A DNA stretch of 64,000 nt from Algibacter sp. L1A34 (GCF_009796805.1 NZ_CP047029.1:1105501-1169500), one strand, 5' to 3'. Counted from the first letter of the stretch, positions 44,220-52,887 are shown. Notes: generated by a model from the sequence alone, not told the origin. Made by a program: numbers and translations.

Positions 44220-44429
44220 TTACGCTTCCCACCTCTTAAGGTTATCAATTTCATCTCCAATTAGTTTGTCGAATATTTTGGTAGCAATAATCCAATATAG
44301 TACGCAATAGAGAACACCAATTGATATAAATAAATATTCCCAACGTGTATTAGCAATTAATCTCGAAAAACAAATTAATCCCACTATATTTAAAACACCC
44401 CAAACTATGTGTAAAATAATACGTTTCAA
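44220..44429 (-). CDS. Small two-helix membrane protein, 69 residues
   Basis: A short protein with two hydrophobic segments (about 5-25 and 32-50) and a charged C-terminal tail. No family recognised. Protein-like composition and a clean start (M-K-R) favour a real gene; no promoter box was found. The 153 bp between it and the paralog array at 44583 carry only a terminator. Confidence 0.55.
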   Translation of the reverse strand: MKRIILHIVWGVLNIVGLICFSRLIANTRWEYLFISIGVLYCVLYWIIATKIFDKLIGDEIDNLKRWEA

Positions 44430-44537
44430 TATCCAATTGGATTGTGTGCTATTTTTCCCTAAACCATTATTGGTTTTGTTATTTTTATAATTCTTAAGTA
44501 AATTAAGTATTTTTATAGCCTAGTTTTTGAAGAAGAA

Positions 44538-44565
44538 AAAAGGTGAACCTTTACGGTTCACCTTT
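44538..44565 (-). terminator. Terminator of paralog A
   Basis: GGTGAACC pairs with GGTTCACC around a TTTAC loop, with A/T runs outside. It differs from the common terminator of copies B, C and D. Confidence 0.8.
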
Positions 44566-44582
44566 ATCAAATTAAGTTAGAA

Positions 44583-45194
44583 TTAATTAATTGATTTTGT
44601 AAAAGTTCTACCATCTGTACGGCAAACTACTTCAAACTTACCTAGACTTAAGCCTTCTAGCTTGTAAATACGTTCGATAACTTTAGAGTTTTCAACTTTT
44701 TCTGAGTGAATAGTTTCTAAAACACCATTGCTTGAATCAGATTCAAAAAAGATCTCGATGTTCAAAGGTGCTTCATCTAAAGAAAGTTTAGTTACATAAA
44801 GTAAATCTCCAACTACTCTGGTAACAGGCTTATAAATTATTTTCTCTTCGCCTTTAGCGAAAGTAACAACATCCGCATCAACTGTAAACGGTATTGTATT
44901 AATTTCTACATCTTTATCAATTTCAAATAAATATGAACCATTTGGAAGTTCAGTTAAATCGAAACCTTTAGTATAGCTTCCAGATTTTTGAATGAATTCT
45001 TTATATAGTACAATGCCATTTTCATCTTTAATAGATAATAGGTTCCCCTGTTTAACATCTGTTAAAGTAAGTGAGGTTTTGTCAGCATCATTTTTTATTG
45101 TAATAAATGAAACTTCATTTGCGAAACTTAAAGTGGTAGTAAAAATTGTTACCATTAAGATTCCTTTTCTAAGGTGTTTAACTAGGTTTTTCAT
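44583..45194 (-). CDS. Tandem secreted two-domain protein, paralog A (most divergent)
   Basis: A 203-residue exported protein (signal peptide about residues 1-26, ending S-F-A). Two beta-rich units of about 80 residues follow. The first contains G-N-L-L-S-I-K-D-E-N-G-I-x-L-Y-K-E and L-P-N-G-S-Y-L-F-E-I-D-K-D-V-E-I; the second contains L-N-I-E-I-F-F and I-Y-K-L-E-G. The fold pattern recalls the Ig-like C-terminal sorting domain of type IX secretion substrates, but as the main body of the protein. The gene is one of four tandem copies (44583-48139) sharing upstream regulatory sequence. Function unknown. Confidence 0.85.
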   Translation of the reverse strand: MKNLVKHLRKGILMVTIFTTTLSFANEVSFITIKNDADKTSLTLTDVKQGNLLSIKDENGIVLYKEFIQKSGSYTKGFDLTELPNGSYLFEIDKDVEINTIPFTVDADVVTFAKGEEKIIYKPVTRVVGDLLYVTKLSLDEAPLNIEIFFESDSSNGVLETIHSEKVENSKVIERIYKLEGLSLGKFEVVCRTDGRTFTKSIN

Positions 45195-45222
45195 GATTTG
45201 GATTTTTTAACGTTCAACATGT

Positions 45223-45230
45223 CAAAAATA
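45223..45230 (-). promoter_or_regulatory. -7 element TATTTTTG of paralog A, with shared upstream block
   Basis: An exact TAnnTTTG on the minus strand. About 53 bp further upstream, starting at 45283, lies an AT-rich block (TTAACCG..., TTAACTATATGTTAATTAAAA) that recurs at identical distance in copies B and C. The 400-bp gap 45195-45594 otherwise holds only the terminator of copy B. Confidence 0.65.
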
Positions 45231-45533
45231 CAACCGATCCGCCAAACCTAAAACATTGATTTTGACACATTTGTTTGCTATTTTAACCGTTATTATTACA
45301 TTAACTATATGTTAATTAAAATACCATATATCGAGGTTAAAAATGCATATAAACACCTAATATCAAAATAGGGTAAACTTAATAAATAGAAATTTTAGAT
45401 TAGCAATTGATAATATTTTTAATAAAAAAATACAGTCAATTCTACTAAAAATATTTACAACCTAATAACATAGATCAAAAAATAAAAACCTCACGAGTCA
45501 GATTTGTTTATGTTCCCAGGAAAGTTTAAAGCA

Positions 45534-45562
45534 AAAAAAAGTGGGCTACCACGGCCCACTTT
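45534..45562 (-). terminator. Terminator of paralog B
   Basis: An AAAGTGGGC/GCCCACTTT stem around TACCACG. It is followed on the gene side by a conserved segment with repeated CTAAA that also follows copies C and D. Confidence 0.85.
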
Positions 45563-45594
45563 ATCAACTAAACTAAACTAAATAAGACATTAAA

Positions 45595-46188
45595 CTAATT
45601 GTTAATGAATTTCGTGTACTCGTTATTATCCGAGTTTAATACTATTTTATAACTTCCGGCTTCAAGTTTGTACGCCTTTTCAATAGTTTGTAGGTTTTCA
45701 AACTTATCAGAATAAAGTAATTGATAATCATTATTATAATTACCATAGATACTAATTTTTAAACTAGCATAATTTGGAGCAAACTTTGAAATGTAAACAA
45801 ATCCATCTTTTTCTCTTACAAATGGTTTAAAAACTGTTACTTCTTCGTCTTTTTTAAACACGACCTTATTAGACTTTACAGTAAAAGGAATCGTTTTAAT
45901 CTCAATATCCTTATCAACTTCAAAGAAATAATCACCATCTGGCAAAGCTGTTAAATCGAATCCTTTTCTATAAGTTCCAGATTCTACAATAAGCTCCTTA
46001 TATAAGGTGAGACCATTCTGATCTTTTATTGATAGTAAATTACCTTCTTTAACATTATCAATTGTCAATGCTGTTTTTATAAGTCCTTTCTTTAAGGCTG
46101 AAGATTTGTCTTTTGCATTACCTACTAATACAGTTAACATAGCTACTGCAAATAGGATTTTTTTGGAATGTTTAATTACGTTTTTCAT
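45595..46188 (-). CDS. Tandem secreted two-domain protein, paralog B
   Basis: A 197-residue exported protein; I start at ATG 46188 (M-K-N-V-I-K-H-S-K-K) because a signal peptide begins there and the other copies start equivalently. Mature sequence is very similar to copy C (near-identical over long stretches), including G-L-I-K-T-A-L-T and the F-F-E-V-D-K-D-x-E-I-K-T-I-P-F-T-V block, then V-F-K-P-F-V-R and A-Y-K-L-E-x-G-S-Y-K-I-V-L. Copies B and C look like a recent duplication. Their upstream and downstream non-coding sequences are duplicated too. Confidence 0.87.
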   Translation of the reverse strand: MKNVIKHSKKILFAVAMLTVLVGNAKDKSSALKKGLIKTALTIDNVKEGNLLSIKDQNGLTLYKELIVESGTYRKGFDLTALPDGDYFFEVDKDIEIKTIPFTVKSNKVVFKKDEEVTVFKPFVREKDGFVYISKFAPNYASLKISIYGNYNNDYQLLYSDKFENLQTIEKAYKLEAGSYKIVLNSDNNEYTKFINN

Positions 46189-46217
46189 AATTTTGGTTTT
46201 TTTAACGTTCAACATGT

Positions 46218-46225
46218 CAAAAATA
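46218..46225 (-). promoter_or_regulatory. -7 element TATTTTTG of paralog B, with shared upstream block
   Basis: Same box and same flanks (GACATGTTGAACGTTA after it) as copy A. The conserved AT-rich block begins at 46278, again 53 bp beyond the box and 90 bp from the ATG. The remaining gap to 46495 shows no gene. Confidence 0.65.
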
Positions 46226-46494
46226 CAACAGACGAACCAAACTCAAATCATTGATTTTGATGTATTTATGTGTTATTTTAACCGTTATCATTACATTAAA
46301 TATATGTTAATTAAAATACCATACAACGTGGTTAAAAACACATATAATGCCATAGAAATGAAATTAAGCAAACTCAGTAAATTTAAAATAAGACATCATG
46401 GGTTTTTCTGAAGAAAGACTAAAACCCTACTAAGAATATACTATGCACAAAACTTAGAAACTTACACCATTTGATTTACTGTAAGTTTTAAACA

Positions 46495-46523
46495 AAAAAA
46501 AGTGGGCTACCACGGCCCACTTT
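46495..46523 (-). terminator. Terminator of paralog C
   Basis: Same AAAGTGGGC/GCCCACTTT stem with TACCACG loop as copy B. Confidence 0.85.
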
Positions 46524-46555
46524 GTCAACTAAACTAAACTAAATAAGACATTAAA

Positions 46556-47149
46556 CTAATTGTTAATGAATTTTGTGTACTCGTTATTATCCGAGTTTAA
46601 TACTATTTTATAGCTTCCTTTTTCAAGTTTGTATGCTTTTTGAATGGTTTGTAAGTTTTCAAACTTATCAGAGTGAATTAATTCAAACGCACCATTATAA
46701 TTACCATAGATACTAATTTTTAAACTAGCATAATCTGGAGCAAGCTTTGAGATGTAAACAACACCATCATTTTCTCTAACAAATGGTTTAAAAACTGTTA
46801 CTTCTTCGTCTTTTTTAAACACCACCTTATTTGACTCTACAGTAAAAGGAATTGTTTTAATTTCAACATCTTTATCAACTTCAAAGAAATAATCACCATT
46901 TGGTAAAGCTGTTAAATCAAATCCTTTTTTATAAGTTCCCGATTCTAAAATAAGCTCCTTATATAAAGTAATACCGTTCTGATCTTTGATTGATAATAAA
47001 TTACCTTCTTTAACATTATCTACTGTTAAAGCTGTTTTTATAAGTCCTTTCTTTAAGGCTGAAGATTTATCTTTTGCATTACCTACTAATACAGTTAACA
47101 TAGCTGCTGCTAATAGGATTTTTTTGGAATGTTTAATTACGTTTTTCAT
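46556..47149 (-). CDS. Tandem secreted two-domain protein, paralog C
   Basis: A 197-residue exported protein beginning at ATG 47149. Signal peptide about 1-25. It is the closest relative of copy B; most differences are in the second domain (N-G-A-F-E-L-I-H-S-D versus the B sequence). It ends Y-T-K-F-I-N-N like copy B. Both domains show the strand-turn pattern L-S-I-K-D-Q-N-G ... L-P-N-G-D-Y-F-F-E-V. Role unknown; high similarity with independent promoters suggests dosage amplification or antigenic diversification. Confidence 0.87.
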   Translation of the reverse strand: MKNVIKHSKKILLAAAMLTVLVGNAKDKSSALKKGLIKTALTVDNVKEGNLLSIKDQNGITLYKELILESGTYKKGFDLTALPNGDYFFEVDKDVEIKTIPFTVESNKVVFKKDEEVTVFKPFVRENDGVVYISKLAPDYASLKISIYGNYNGAFELIHSDKFENLQTIQKAYKLEKGSYKIVLNSDNNEYTKFINN

Positions 47150-47178
47150 AATTTTGGTTTTAGTAACGTTCAACAGGT

Positions 47179-47186
47179 CAAAAATA
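47179..47186 (-). promoter_or_regulatory. -7 element TATTTTTG of paralog C, with shared upstream block
   Basis: Same box as copies A and B. The conserved AT-rich block begins at 47239, 53 bp beyond the box and 90 bp from the ATG. The rest of the 372-bp gap holds the terminator of copy D and no gene. Confidence 0.65.
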
Positions 47187-47485
47187 CAACAGACGAACCA
47201 AAATCAAATCATTGATTTTGATGGATTTATATACTATTTTAACCGTTAACATTAGATTAACTCAATGTTGATTAAAATAACATATAACGCAGTTAAAAAT
47301 GCATATAAATAGAATATCGAACTATTCATAAATTGAATATTTTTAATTAAAAATTGTAATTTGAAATAAATGAATAGATAAGATTGTTTTAATTACTGAA
47401 GAATAAAAAGGAATTGATCTTCCTGGAGAATAACATCTTTTATTACTAAAAAAGATAAAAATAACTGAGGTTAAATTTAGCGCAT

Positions 47486-47513
47486 AAAAAAGTGGGCCAC
47501 CACAGCCCACTTT
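47486..47513 (-). terminator. Terminator of paralog D
   Basis: Same AAAGTGGGC/GCCCACTTT stem with a loop differing from B and C at two bases. Confidence 0.85.
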
Positions 47514-47545
47514 ACCAACTAAACTAAACTAAATAAGACATTAAA

Positions 47546-48139
47546 CTAATTAATGAATTCTGTATACTCTTTTTTATCAGAGCTTAATAATATTTTATAA
47601 CTTCCTTTTTCAAGTTTGTATGCTTTTTCAATAACTATAGAATTTTTGATACTATCTGTATGTAGCAATTCGAACTCTCCATTATGGTTAGCATATATTT
47701 CAATTTTTAAAGTTGAAAGATTTGGTGCTAATTTCGTAATATAAACCACATCATTTTGTTTTCTAACAAATGGTTTAAAAACAGTAACCTCTTCTTCTTT
47801 ATTAAAAAAAACCTCATTACTATTTACTGTAAAGGGAATCGTTTTTATTTCAACATCTTTATCAACTTCAAAAAAATAATTTCCGTTTGGTAAAGCTGTT
47901 AAATCAAATCCTTTTCTATAAATCCCAGACTCTTCAATGAACTCTTTATATAATGTTATACCGTTTTCATCTTTAATAGATAATAAATTTCCAGCTTTTA
48001 CATTGTTAATCGTTAATGCTGTTTTAATTATATCCTTTTTCTCTAGAGTAGTATAACTTGTTTTCGCGTTACTTAAAAGCGTAGCACAAAATGCGGTTAA
48101 CAATACAATTTTCTTTGAGATGATAATAGCGTTTTTCAT
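47546..48139 (-). CDS. Tandem secreted two-domain protein, paralog D
   Basis: A 197-residue exported protein (signal about 1-25, ending S-N-A-K). Two beta-rich domains as in copies A to C, with K-A-G-N-L-L-S-I-K-D-E-N-G-I-T-L-Y-K-E and L-P-N-G-N-Y-F-F-E-V-D-K-D. It is the first copy in the direction of transcription. Its coding sequence and terminator match B and C, but its upstream region is only partly related, so it may be regulated differently. Confidence 0.87.
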   Translation of the reverse strand: MKNAIIISKKIVLLTAFCATLLSNAKTSYTTLEKKDIIKTALTINNVKAGNLLSIKDENGITLYKEFIEESGIYRKGFDLTALPNGNYFFEVDKDVEIKTIPFTVNSNEVFFNKEEEVTVFKPFVRKQNDVVYITKLAPNLSTLKIEIYANHNGEFELLHTDSIKNSIVIEKAYKLEKGSYKILLSSDKKEYTEFIN

Positions 48140-48167
48140 GATTTGGGGTTAATTATGACTAACGGTA

Positions 48168-48175
48168 CAAAGATA
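48168..48175 (-). promoter_or_regulatory. -7 element TATCTTTG of paralog D
   Basis: An exact TAnnTTTG, 28 nt from the ATG at 48139. Upstream (about 48235-48270) are TGTTAAC, TGTTAAG and TTAATTAA repeats that recall but do not copy the block of A to C. Confidence 0.55.
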
Positions 48176-48316
48176 CACGAGTAACAAAGCTTAAAAAACA
48201 TCAATTTTAGCCTATTTATGTGCTAAATTATCTATTAATAGAGTGTTAACAGAATGTTAAGTTAATTAAACACATATTAAAGGTAATTAAATATACAATG
48301 TGTGCATAATATGTCG

Positions 48317-48324
48317 TAATTTTG
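48317..48324 (+). promoter_or_regulatory. -7 element TAATTTTG of the araC gene at 48341
   Basis: An exact TAnnTTTG, 16 nt before the ATG, in the 200-bp region shared with divergent paralog D. Confidence 0.6.
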
Positions 48325-48340
48325 CAACAAATATTCCCCT

Positions 48341-49213
48341 ATGATTATTAAAAAACCTACATTAGAAAAAATTAGCCCCAGTTTTGGCAGTTCTATTTTA
48401 GTTAGGCAACATGGCGAAAAGGCTGATAAAAACAACGCTTTTTGGCACTTTCACCCGGAACTAGAGTTGGTATACGTAAATAAAGGACAAGGTAAAACAC
48501 ATATTGGAAACCATTTATCCTACTTCAATAATAGTCAACTTATATTAATAGGTGCTAATTTACCTCATAATGGTTTTAGTGATCGACTTACTGCTAATGG
48601 CACAGAGACTACGGTGCAATTTAAATCGAACTTTTTAGGAGATGATTTTTTAACTGTTCCAGAAATGGCAAGTATTGTTGCCTTATTTGAAAGAGCAAAA
48701 AAAGGAATCCGTTTTCAAATTGATACTAAAAAGAAAATTGGTCTTAAAATTGAAAAACTTTTAGAGCATGATGGTTTAAAACGTATGCTGAAGTTTTTAG
48801 AGATTTTAAATCACTTATCCAAAACGGATGATTATACTTTATTAAATGCCGACGGAATTGCCTTAGAAACCAACCCACAAGACAGCGATAAGATTAATAC
48901 CATTTATAAGTACATCAATACTAATTTTAATGAGCATATTGCGCTAGACGATATTGCAAACGAAGTAAGCATGACCGTGCCTGCCTTTTGTCGTTACTTT
49001 AAAAAAACTACAGGAAAAACATTTACACAATTAGTGAATGAATATAGAGTGGTACATGCTACCAAACTTTTAAATGAAAGTAAAATGAGTATTGCTGATG
49101 TTTGTTTTGAGTGTGGCTTTAACAATTTCTCGCATTTTAACAAACAGTTTAATGAAATTACAGGTAAAACAGCTTCGCAATACCGAAAAGAAATTAAGCA
49201 TATTATTCAGTAA
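48341..49213 (+). CDS. AraC-family transcriptional regulator with cupin domain
   Basis: A 290-residue regulator. Residues about 20-110 form a cupin sensing domain (F-W-H-F-H-P-E-L-E-L-V-Y-V with three potential ligands). The C-terminal 100 residues are the AraC DNA-binding domain with E-H-I-A-L-D-D-I-A-N-E-V-S-M, then S-I-A-D-V-C-F-E-C-G-F-N-N-F-S-H-F-N-K-Q-F. Similar proteins often control sugar metabolism genes. It is divergent from the tandem-paralog array and is the obvious candidate regulator of at least copy D, but that is inference from position. Confidence 0.92.
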   Translation: MIIKKPTLEKISPSFGSSILVRQHGEKADKNNAFWHFHPELELVYVNKGQGKTHIGNHLSYFNNSQLILIGANLPHNGFSDRLTANGTETTVQFKSNFLGDDFLTVPEMASIVALFERAKKGIRFQIDTKKKIGLKIEKLLEHDGLKRMLKFLEILNHLSKTDDYTLLNADGIALETNPQDSDKINTIYKYINTNFNEHIALDDIANEVSMTVPAFCRYFKKTTGKTFTQLVNEYRVVHATKLLNESKMSIADVCFECGFNNFSHFNKQFNEITGKTASQYRKEIKHIIQ

Positions 49214-49287
49214 TACACTTGAGGTTTTATTATAAAGTTTAATGGCAAGCTTAAAGATTTAAGACTGTCATTGATATATATTAAATT

Positions 49288-50697
49288 TTATTTTACAAAT
49301 AGCGTATAACTTTTTGTAACCGCGGTTTCTCTATTAAATTTAAAATCGAATATGAAATAAAACACCTTAGGCTTTGCATGCCTTAATCTTACTTTAAATT
49401 TATTGCTTCCTTCCTTAAATCTATAAAACCCTTTTTTAGTAATAATTTTTCGTCCTAGTTTATTATATAGCCTTACTTGTACCTCTCCAGCATTAAAACT
49501 ATAGAAATTAATATTAAATTTATCTCCTACTAATTTAGAACGCCTTTTAATCGACATTTTTTTTACACTATCCTTGTTTTCAATATCTGTACCACGCAAA
49601 CAGGTTAAATAATCAATATTTTCACCCAAAACACGATCTAACAATATATTATGGCCTGCATCATTAACATGCGTACCATCTCCGCTGTCTAAATAAGATA
49701 AAATAGTACCATTAGCATTCGAGATACCCGTCCAAAAATCAATAGTTCTATCGGTATACCTTCCTAAAATAGCTTTTTTAACATCTCTTTGAGTTTTAAC
49801 ATCAAGAGGGTTAGAAAAATACCTTGGCTGTGTTGTTGTTATCCAAATTGGAACAGAACGCTTTTCTGCCTCTACATTAATTTCGGCAAAATTAGTAAGT
49901 TGTGTTTGTTTTGAATAACCATTATAAGTATCATTTGATGGTAGATTTAAAATAATAGCTATAGGATTATACGATAGAGCTTTTGTAATATTTCTATTTA
50001 CATCAATAGTCACTCCTGAAGGTAATAACGTAGGCGAATCTGTTGGCAGCAAATTAAATGTTGTAAGCCCTCCCAAACCAAAATTAAATACAACAAGACT
50101 TGTGTTTTTTTGAAATAGTTCGTTCTTATATTTATACACCCACGATTTCTCTATTGAAGAAGCTCCTAATCCTTCGGCAGTAGAAGACCCAATAACAACA
50201 ATGGCACACACTGAGGTATTGTTAGATATTTCAAAAACGTCATCACTACTATCTATTAAACTTCCAGAAGTTAATCTCACCAAACAATTTCTAGAAACCT
50301 TATTAGGTATCACCCATCGGTAACTCTCCGTAGTACTAGGAACTGTTGCTATAACATTCCATGACCTTCCATTATTTGCTGAGTATTCGATAGCAATATC
50401 ACTAACTAAATTATTGCTTTCCCAAATAATATTTGGATTCTTACCTACTTGCCAGAACTCATTACCATTGGGAGAAACTAAATTTAAACTTGAGTCGATG
50501 CTATAATCAACCGTTTTATCATTTAAACCACAAGTATCATCAACAAACCCAAAAGAGTTATAACTGATGCTGGGGAATAGGTTATCATCTAAAGAGGAAG
50601 AAGCACTATCAAAATTCAAAAATTCAGATTCTACCTGGCCGTATACTGGCAACCCTAGCACTAAAATAAAAACAGTAAGAATTAAGTTTCTTTTCAT
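49288..50697 (-). CDS. Secreted SGNH/GDSL hydrolase with N-terminal Kre9-like domain
   Basis: A 469-residue exported protein. Signal peptide about 1-21 (ending V-Y-G-Q). Residues about 72-158 match the Kre9/KNH beta-sandwich (P-N-G-N-E-F-W-Q-V-G ... I-E-Y-S-A-N-N-G-R-S-W). The SGNH domain follows: block I G-S-S-T-A-E-G (170-176, with Ser nucleophile), a Gly in N-F-G-L-G-G, block III L-P-S-N-D and block V D-G-T-H-V-N-D-A-G-H. The C-terminal 80 residues are beta-rich and basic, like a type IX sorting domain. It is likely a surface or secreted esterase acting on acetylated carbohydrate or similar. Confidence 0.87.
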   Translation of the reverse strand: MKRNLILTVFILVLGLPVYGQVESEFLNFDSASSSLDDNLFPSISYNSFGFVDDTCGLNDKTVDYSIDSSLNLVSPNGNEFWQVGKNPNIIWESNNLVSDIAIEYSANNGRSWNVIATVPSTTESYRWVIPNKVSRNCLVRLTSGSLIDSSDDVFEISNNTSVCAIVVIGSSTAEGLGASSIEKSWVYKYKNELFQKNTSLVVFNFGLGGLTTFNLLPTDSPTLLPSGVTIDVNRNITKALSYNPIAIILNLPSNDTYNGYSKQTQLTNFAEINVEAEKRSVPIWITTTQPRYFSNPLDVKTQRDVKKAILGRYTDRTIDFWTGISNANGTILSYLDSGDGTHVNDAGHNILLDRVLGENIDYLTCLRGTDIENKDSVKKMSIKRRSKLVGDKFNINFYSFNAGEVQVRLYNKLGRKIITKKGFYRFKEGSNKFKVRLRHAKPKVFYFIFDFKFNRETAVTKSYTLFVK

Positions 50698-50770
50698 AAA
50701 AGGCTTGATTAAACCAAATTAGATAGAACGAAATAAAATCTATAAAACAAAAAAAGCAACAGTAACTTAA

Positions 50771-51427
50771 TTACAAAACACCTGCCCACTCTTTATCAAA
50801 TTGATTTAAAAACTGAAGCATAAACTCATGTCTCTCTCCAGCAATCAACTTTCCTGTTTTAGTATTCATTCTATCTTTTAAAAGCAATAATTTTTCGTAA
50901 AAATGATTAATTGTTGGTGCAGTCGATTTTTTATATGCTTCCTTACTCATATTGAGGTCAGGTTTTATTTCCGGGTTGTAAAGCGCCCTGTTTTTAAAAC
51001 CACCATAATTAAAGCAACGTGCAATACCAATAGCTCCAATAGCATCTAAACGATCGGCATCTTGAACCACATTTAATTCGGGAGAAGTAAAATTCTGTTC
51101 CTCATTTCCGCCTTTAAAAGATATATTTTCGATAATATTTACTACATGTTTAATCGTTGAATTATCAACATTTTGTTCCAACAGAAAATCACTTGCCACT
51201 TTAGGACCAACGGTTTCATCACCATCATGAAATTTACTATCAGCAATATCATGAAGCAATGCCCCAAGCACCACAACAAATGCATCCACTTTTTCTGTTT
51301 TTGAAATTAAAAGGGCATTTTTATAAACACGTTCTATATGAAACCAATCGTGCCCACCTTCGGCATCTTTAAGTGTTTCTTTTACAAAAGTGATGGTTTT
51401 AGATATTATACTTTCTTGGTTTATCAT
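50771..51427 (-). CDS. HD-domain phosphohydrolase
   Basis: A 218-residue cytoplasmic protein with the HD metal-binding set: H-D-W-F-H-I-E-R-V near residue 22, H-D-I-A-D near 60, and D-A-D-R-L-D-A-I-G near 128. These ligands define a broad family of metal-dependent phosphohydrolases, often acting on nucleotides. Sequence resembles the YedJ-like group. It follows the lipoprotein and DUF922-like genes on the same strand with a 16-bp gap to the lipoprotein, so it may belong to that unit. Confidence 0.9.
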   Translation of the reverse strand: MINQESIISKTITFVKETLKDAEGGHDWFHIERVYKNALLISKTEKVDAFVVVLGALLHDIADSKFHDGDETVGPKVASDFLLEQNVDNSTIKHVVNIIENISFKGGNEEQNFTSPELNVVQDADRLDAIGAIGIARCFNYGGFKNRALYNPEIKPDLNMSKEAYKKSTAPTINHFYEKLLLLKDRMNTKTGKLIAGERHEFMLQFLNQFDKEWAGVL

Positions 51428-51443
51428 GATAATATAACAGGAT

Positions 51444-52202
51444 TTACACCTCGTTTTTCTTAGAATCTATTAACTCAATAAGCTTTGACAAAGAAGATTT
51501 AATTTTATCCGACTCACTCTTTTTAAGCATTAACTCAGTTTTATTCTTCATTCCGCTATAATTACCATCAGGATAAAGCGCTATTAATTTGGGAAAATAC
51601 GTATCAATCCCAATTACAAATTTAGATTTCCCTTCTTCCGAAAAAGCATCTTCATTATTAACCTCATCTAAATAAATAATATAATTACTAATAAGAGTTT
51701 TTACATTTACATTAACGCTATTTTTTACCCGTAAAGAGTTTGGTTCGTCTGCACTCTCAATAATATTGTCATTTCCCAACTTAAAATAGTCAAGCTGTAA
51801 ACCTAAACCAAATTGCCAAACAGCCAACATTTCTATCTCGTAAACGTATTTATCTTTTCTGTCTGTTTCCTTATAAATTTCAGTCATATCCTGCCAGTGA
51901 TCAAAAAAAGTACTACCAACATTATTTCTGTGCTTTACACCTAACTCAGTATCTTCGAGAACAATCTTAAAATTCTGCTCATCTGTTAGTTTTTCAACAA
52001 CTAATCTACTTTCAGGATCGTTAAACATTGGCTTTTTTTCATCATCCTGGTAACCAAATCTCAATTCTCGAATAGCATTATCATAATCCGTAGTATCCCA
52101 ATATCTTTTATTTAGAGGAAAACCATGTTGTTCTTCCATTTTACAATGTGTTAACATTAAATAAATAAACAATAAAAACAAATATTTAATTTTTGACATC
52201 AA
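51444..52202 (-). CDS. Lipoprotein of unknown function, overlapping the DUF922-like gene
   Basis: A 252-residue protein with a lipoprotein signal (L-M-L-T-H-C, Cys at residue 20). The mature part is acidic, with W-Q-F-G-L-G-L-Q-L-D-Y-F in the middle and a lysine-rich helical C-terminus. No family recognised. The start overlaps the end of the upstream gene by 17 bp (14 bp if the second Met is used), indicating translational coupling, so the two proteins probably work together in the envelope. Confidence 0.75.
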   Translation of the reverse strand: MMSKIKYLFLLFIYLMLTHCKMEEQHGFPLNKRYWDTTDYDNAIRELRFGYQDDEKKPMFNDPESRLVVEKLTDEQNFKIVLEDTELGVKHRNNVGSTFFDHWQDMTEIYKETDRKDKYVYEIEMLAVWQFGLGLQLDYFKLGNDNIIESADEPNSLRVKNSVNVNVKTLISNYIIYLDEVNNEDAFSEEGKSKFVIGIDTYFPKLIALYPDGNYSGMKNKTELMLKKSESDKIKSSLSKLIELIDSKKNEV

Positions 52203-52887
52203 TTACAATTTTTGGTGATTCATATTTGGTTAGCGAAGTTAATAAACTATCAACTTCTTTTTCATATATTTTTTGTTCTCTTAAAACATAACTATGAAAT
52301 GTGTCATAATCATATTTTTTTTGAAAAGCACGTTCTTCTAGTCTTATTCTTTGAACTATTTCTTCGACCCTAGCCTTCTCAAAAGCAGACAAACTAGATA
52401 TTTCTGCCTTAGCTTTACGTGCAAATAATTCTGTAATTTTAAAATGATATTTCTCGTGAGTTAAAAGCTCCTCACTATAGATATTCCTCTTATAAACAAA
52501 AGAGCGCGATGGATGAAACAAAGATTGAATAGTTGCCGAGTTCTCATCAATATCCACATCTATAGAAGTTACCACATAAGCAAACCTTTCATTTCCGTAA
52601 AGGGACTTTTTAAAAAACTCCAATCCTCGAAAATTTTTAAATGTAATCTGGTTATACTTGTCAAAAGTTAAAGGTTCTTCATAATTCAAGAAATTAGTAT
52701 GACTTAAAGCACCAAAAAACATCGTGATAAACAACAATACTAAAACACTATATTTTGTAAAACGTAATAACTTTTTGAGCAATATTTTATTCTGAACATT
52801 ACGCTCCTTTAAAAGGAAGTATAATTGATAAAATACAGGCGAGAAATATATTAATAAAACCAATACGATTATAGCACTATCACTCAT
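52186..52887 (-). CDS. Membrane protein with HExxH motif, DUF922-like metallopeptidase
   Basis: A 233-residue protein with two membrane helices (about 6-26 and 45-62) and an external domain. In that domain T-H-E-K-Y-H-F-K-I-T-E-L-F-A-R (H144, E145, H148, then E153) forms a zincin H-E-x-x-H motif with a third ligand candidate, in the same setting as DUF922 proteins (L-x-H-E-Q-x-H-F-x-I-x-E). The C-terminal part is a charged helix. I infer a membrane-anchored zinc-dependent peptidase. It is translationally coupled to the lipoprotein downstream, which may be its partner or substrate. Confidence 0.75.
   Translation of the reverse strand: MSDSAIIVLVLLIYFSPVFYQLYFLLKERNVQNKILLKKLLRFTKYSVLVLLFITMFFGALSHTNFLNYEEPLTFDKYNQITFKNFRGLEFFKKSLYGNERFAYVVTSIDVDIDENSATIQSLFHPSRSFVYKRNIYSEELLTHEKYHFKITELFARKAKAEISSLSAFEKARVEEIVQRIRLEERAFQKKYDYDTFHSYVLREQKIYEKEVDSLLTSLTKYESPKIVIDVKN

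Noticed and set aside
44583-48139. Possible CRISPR or satellite array because of repeated intergenic segments
   Set aside because: The repeats are whole gene cassettes with promoters and terminators, hundreds of bases apart, not short repeats with spacers.
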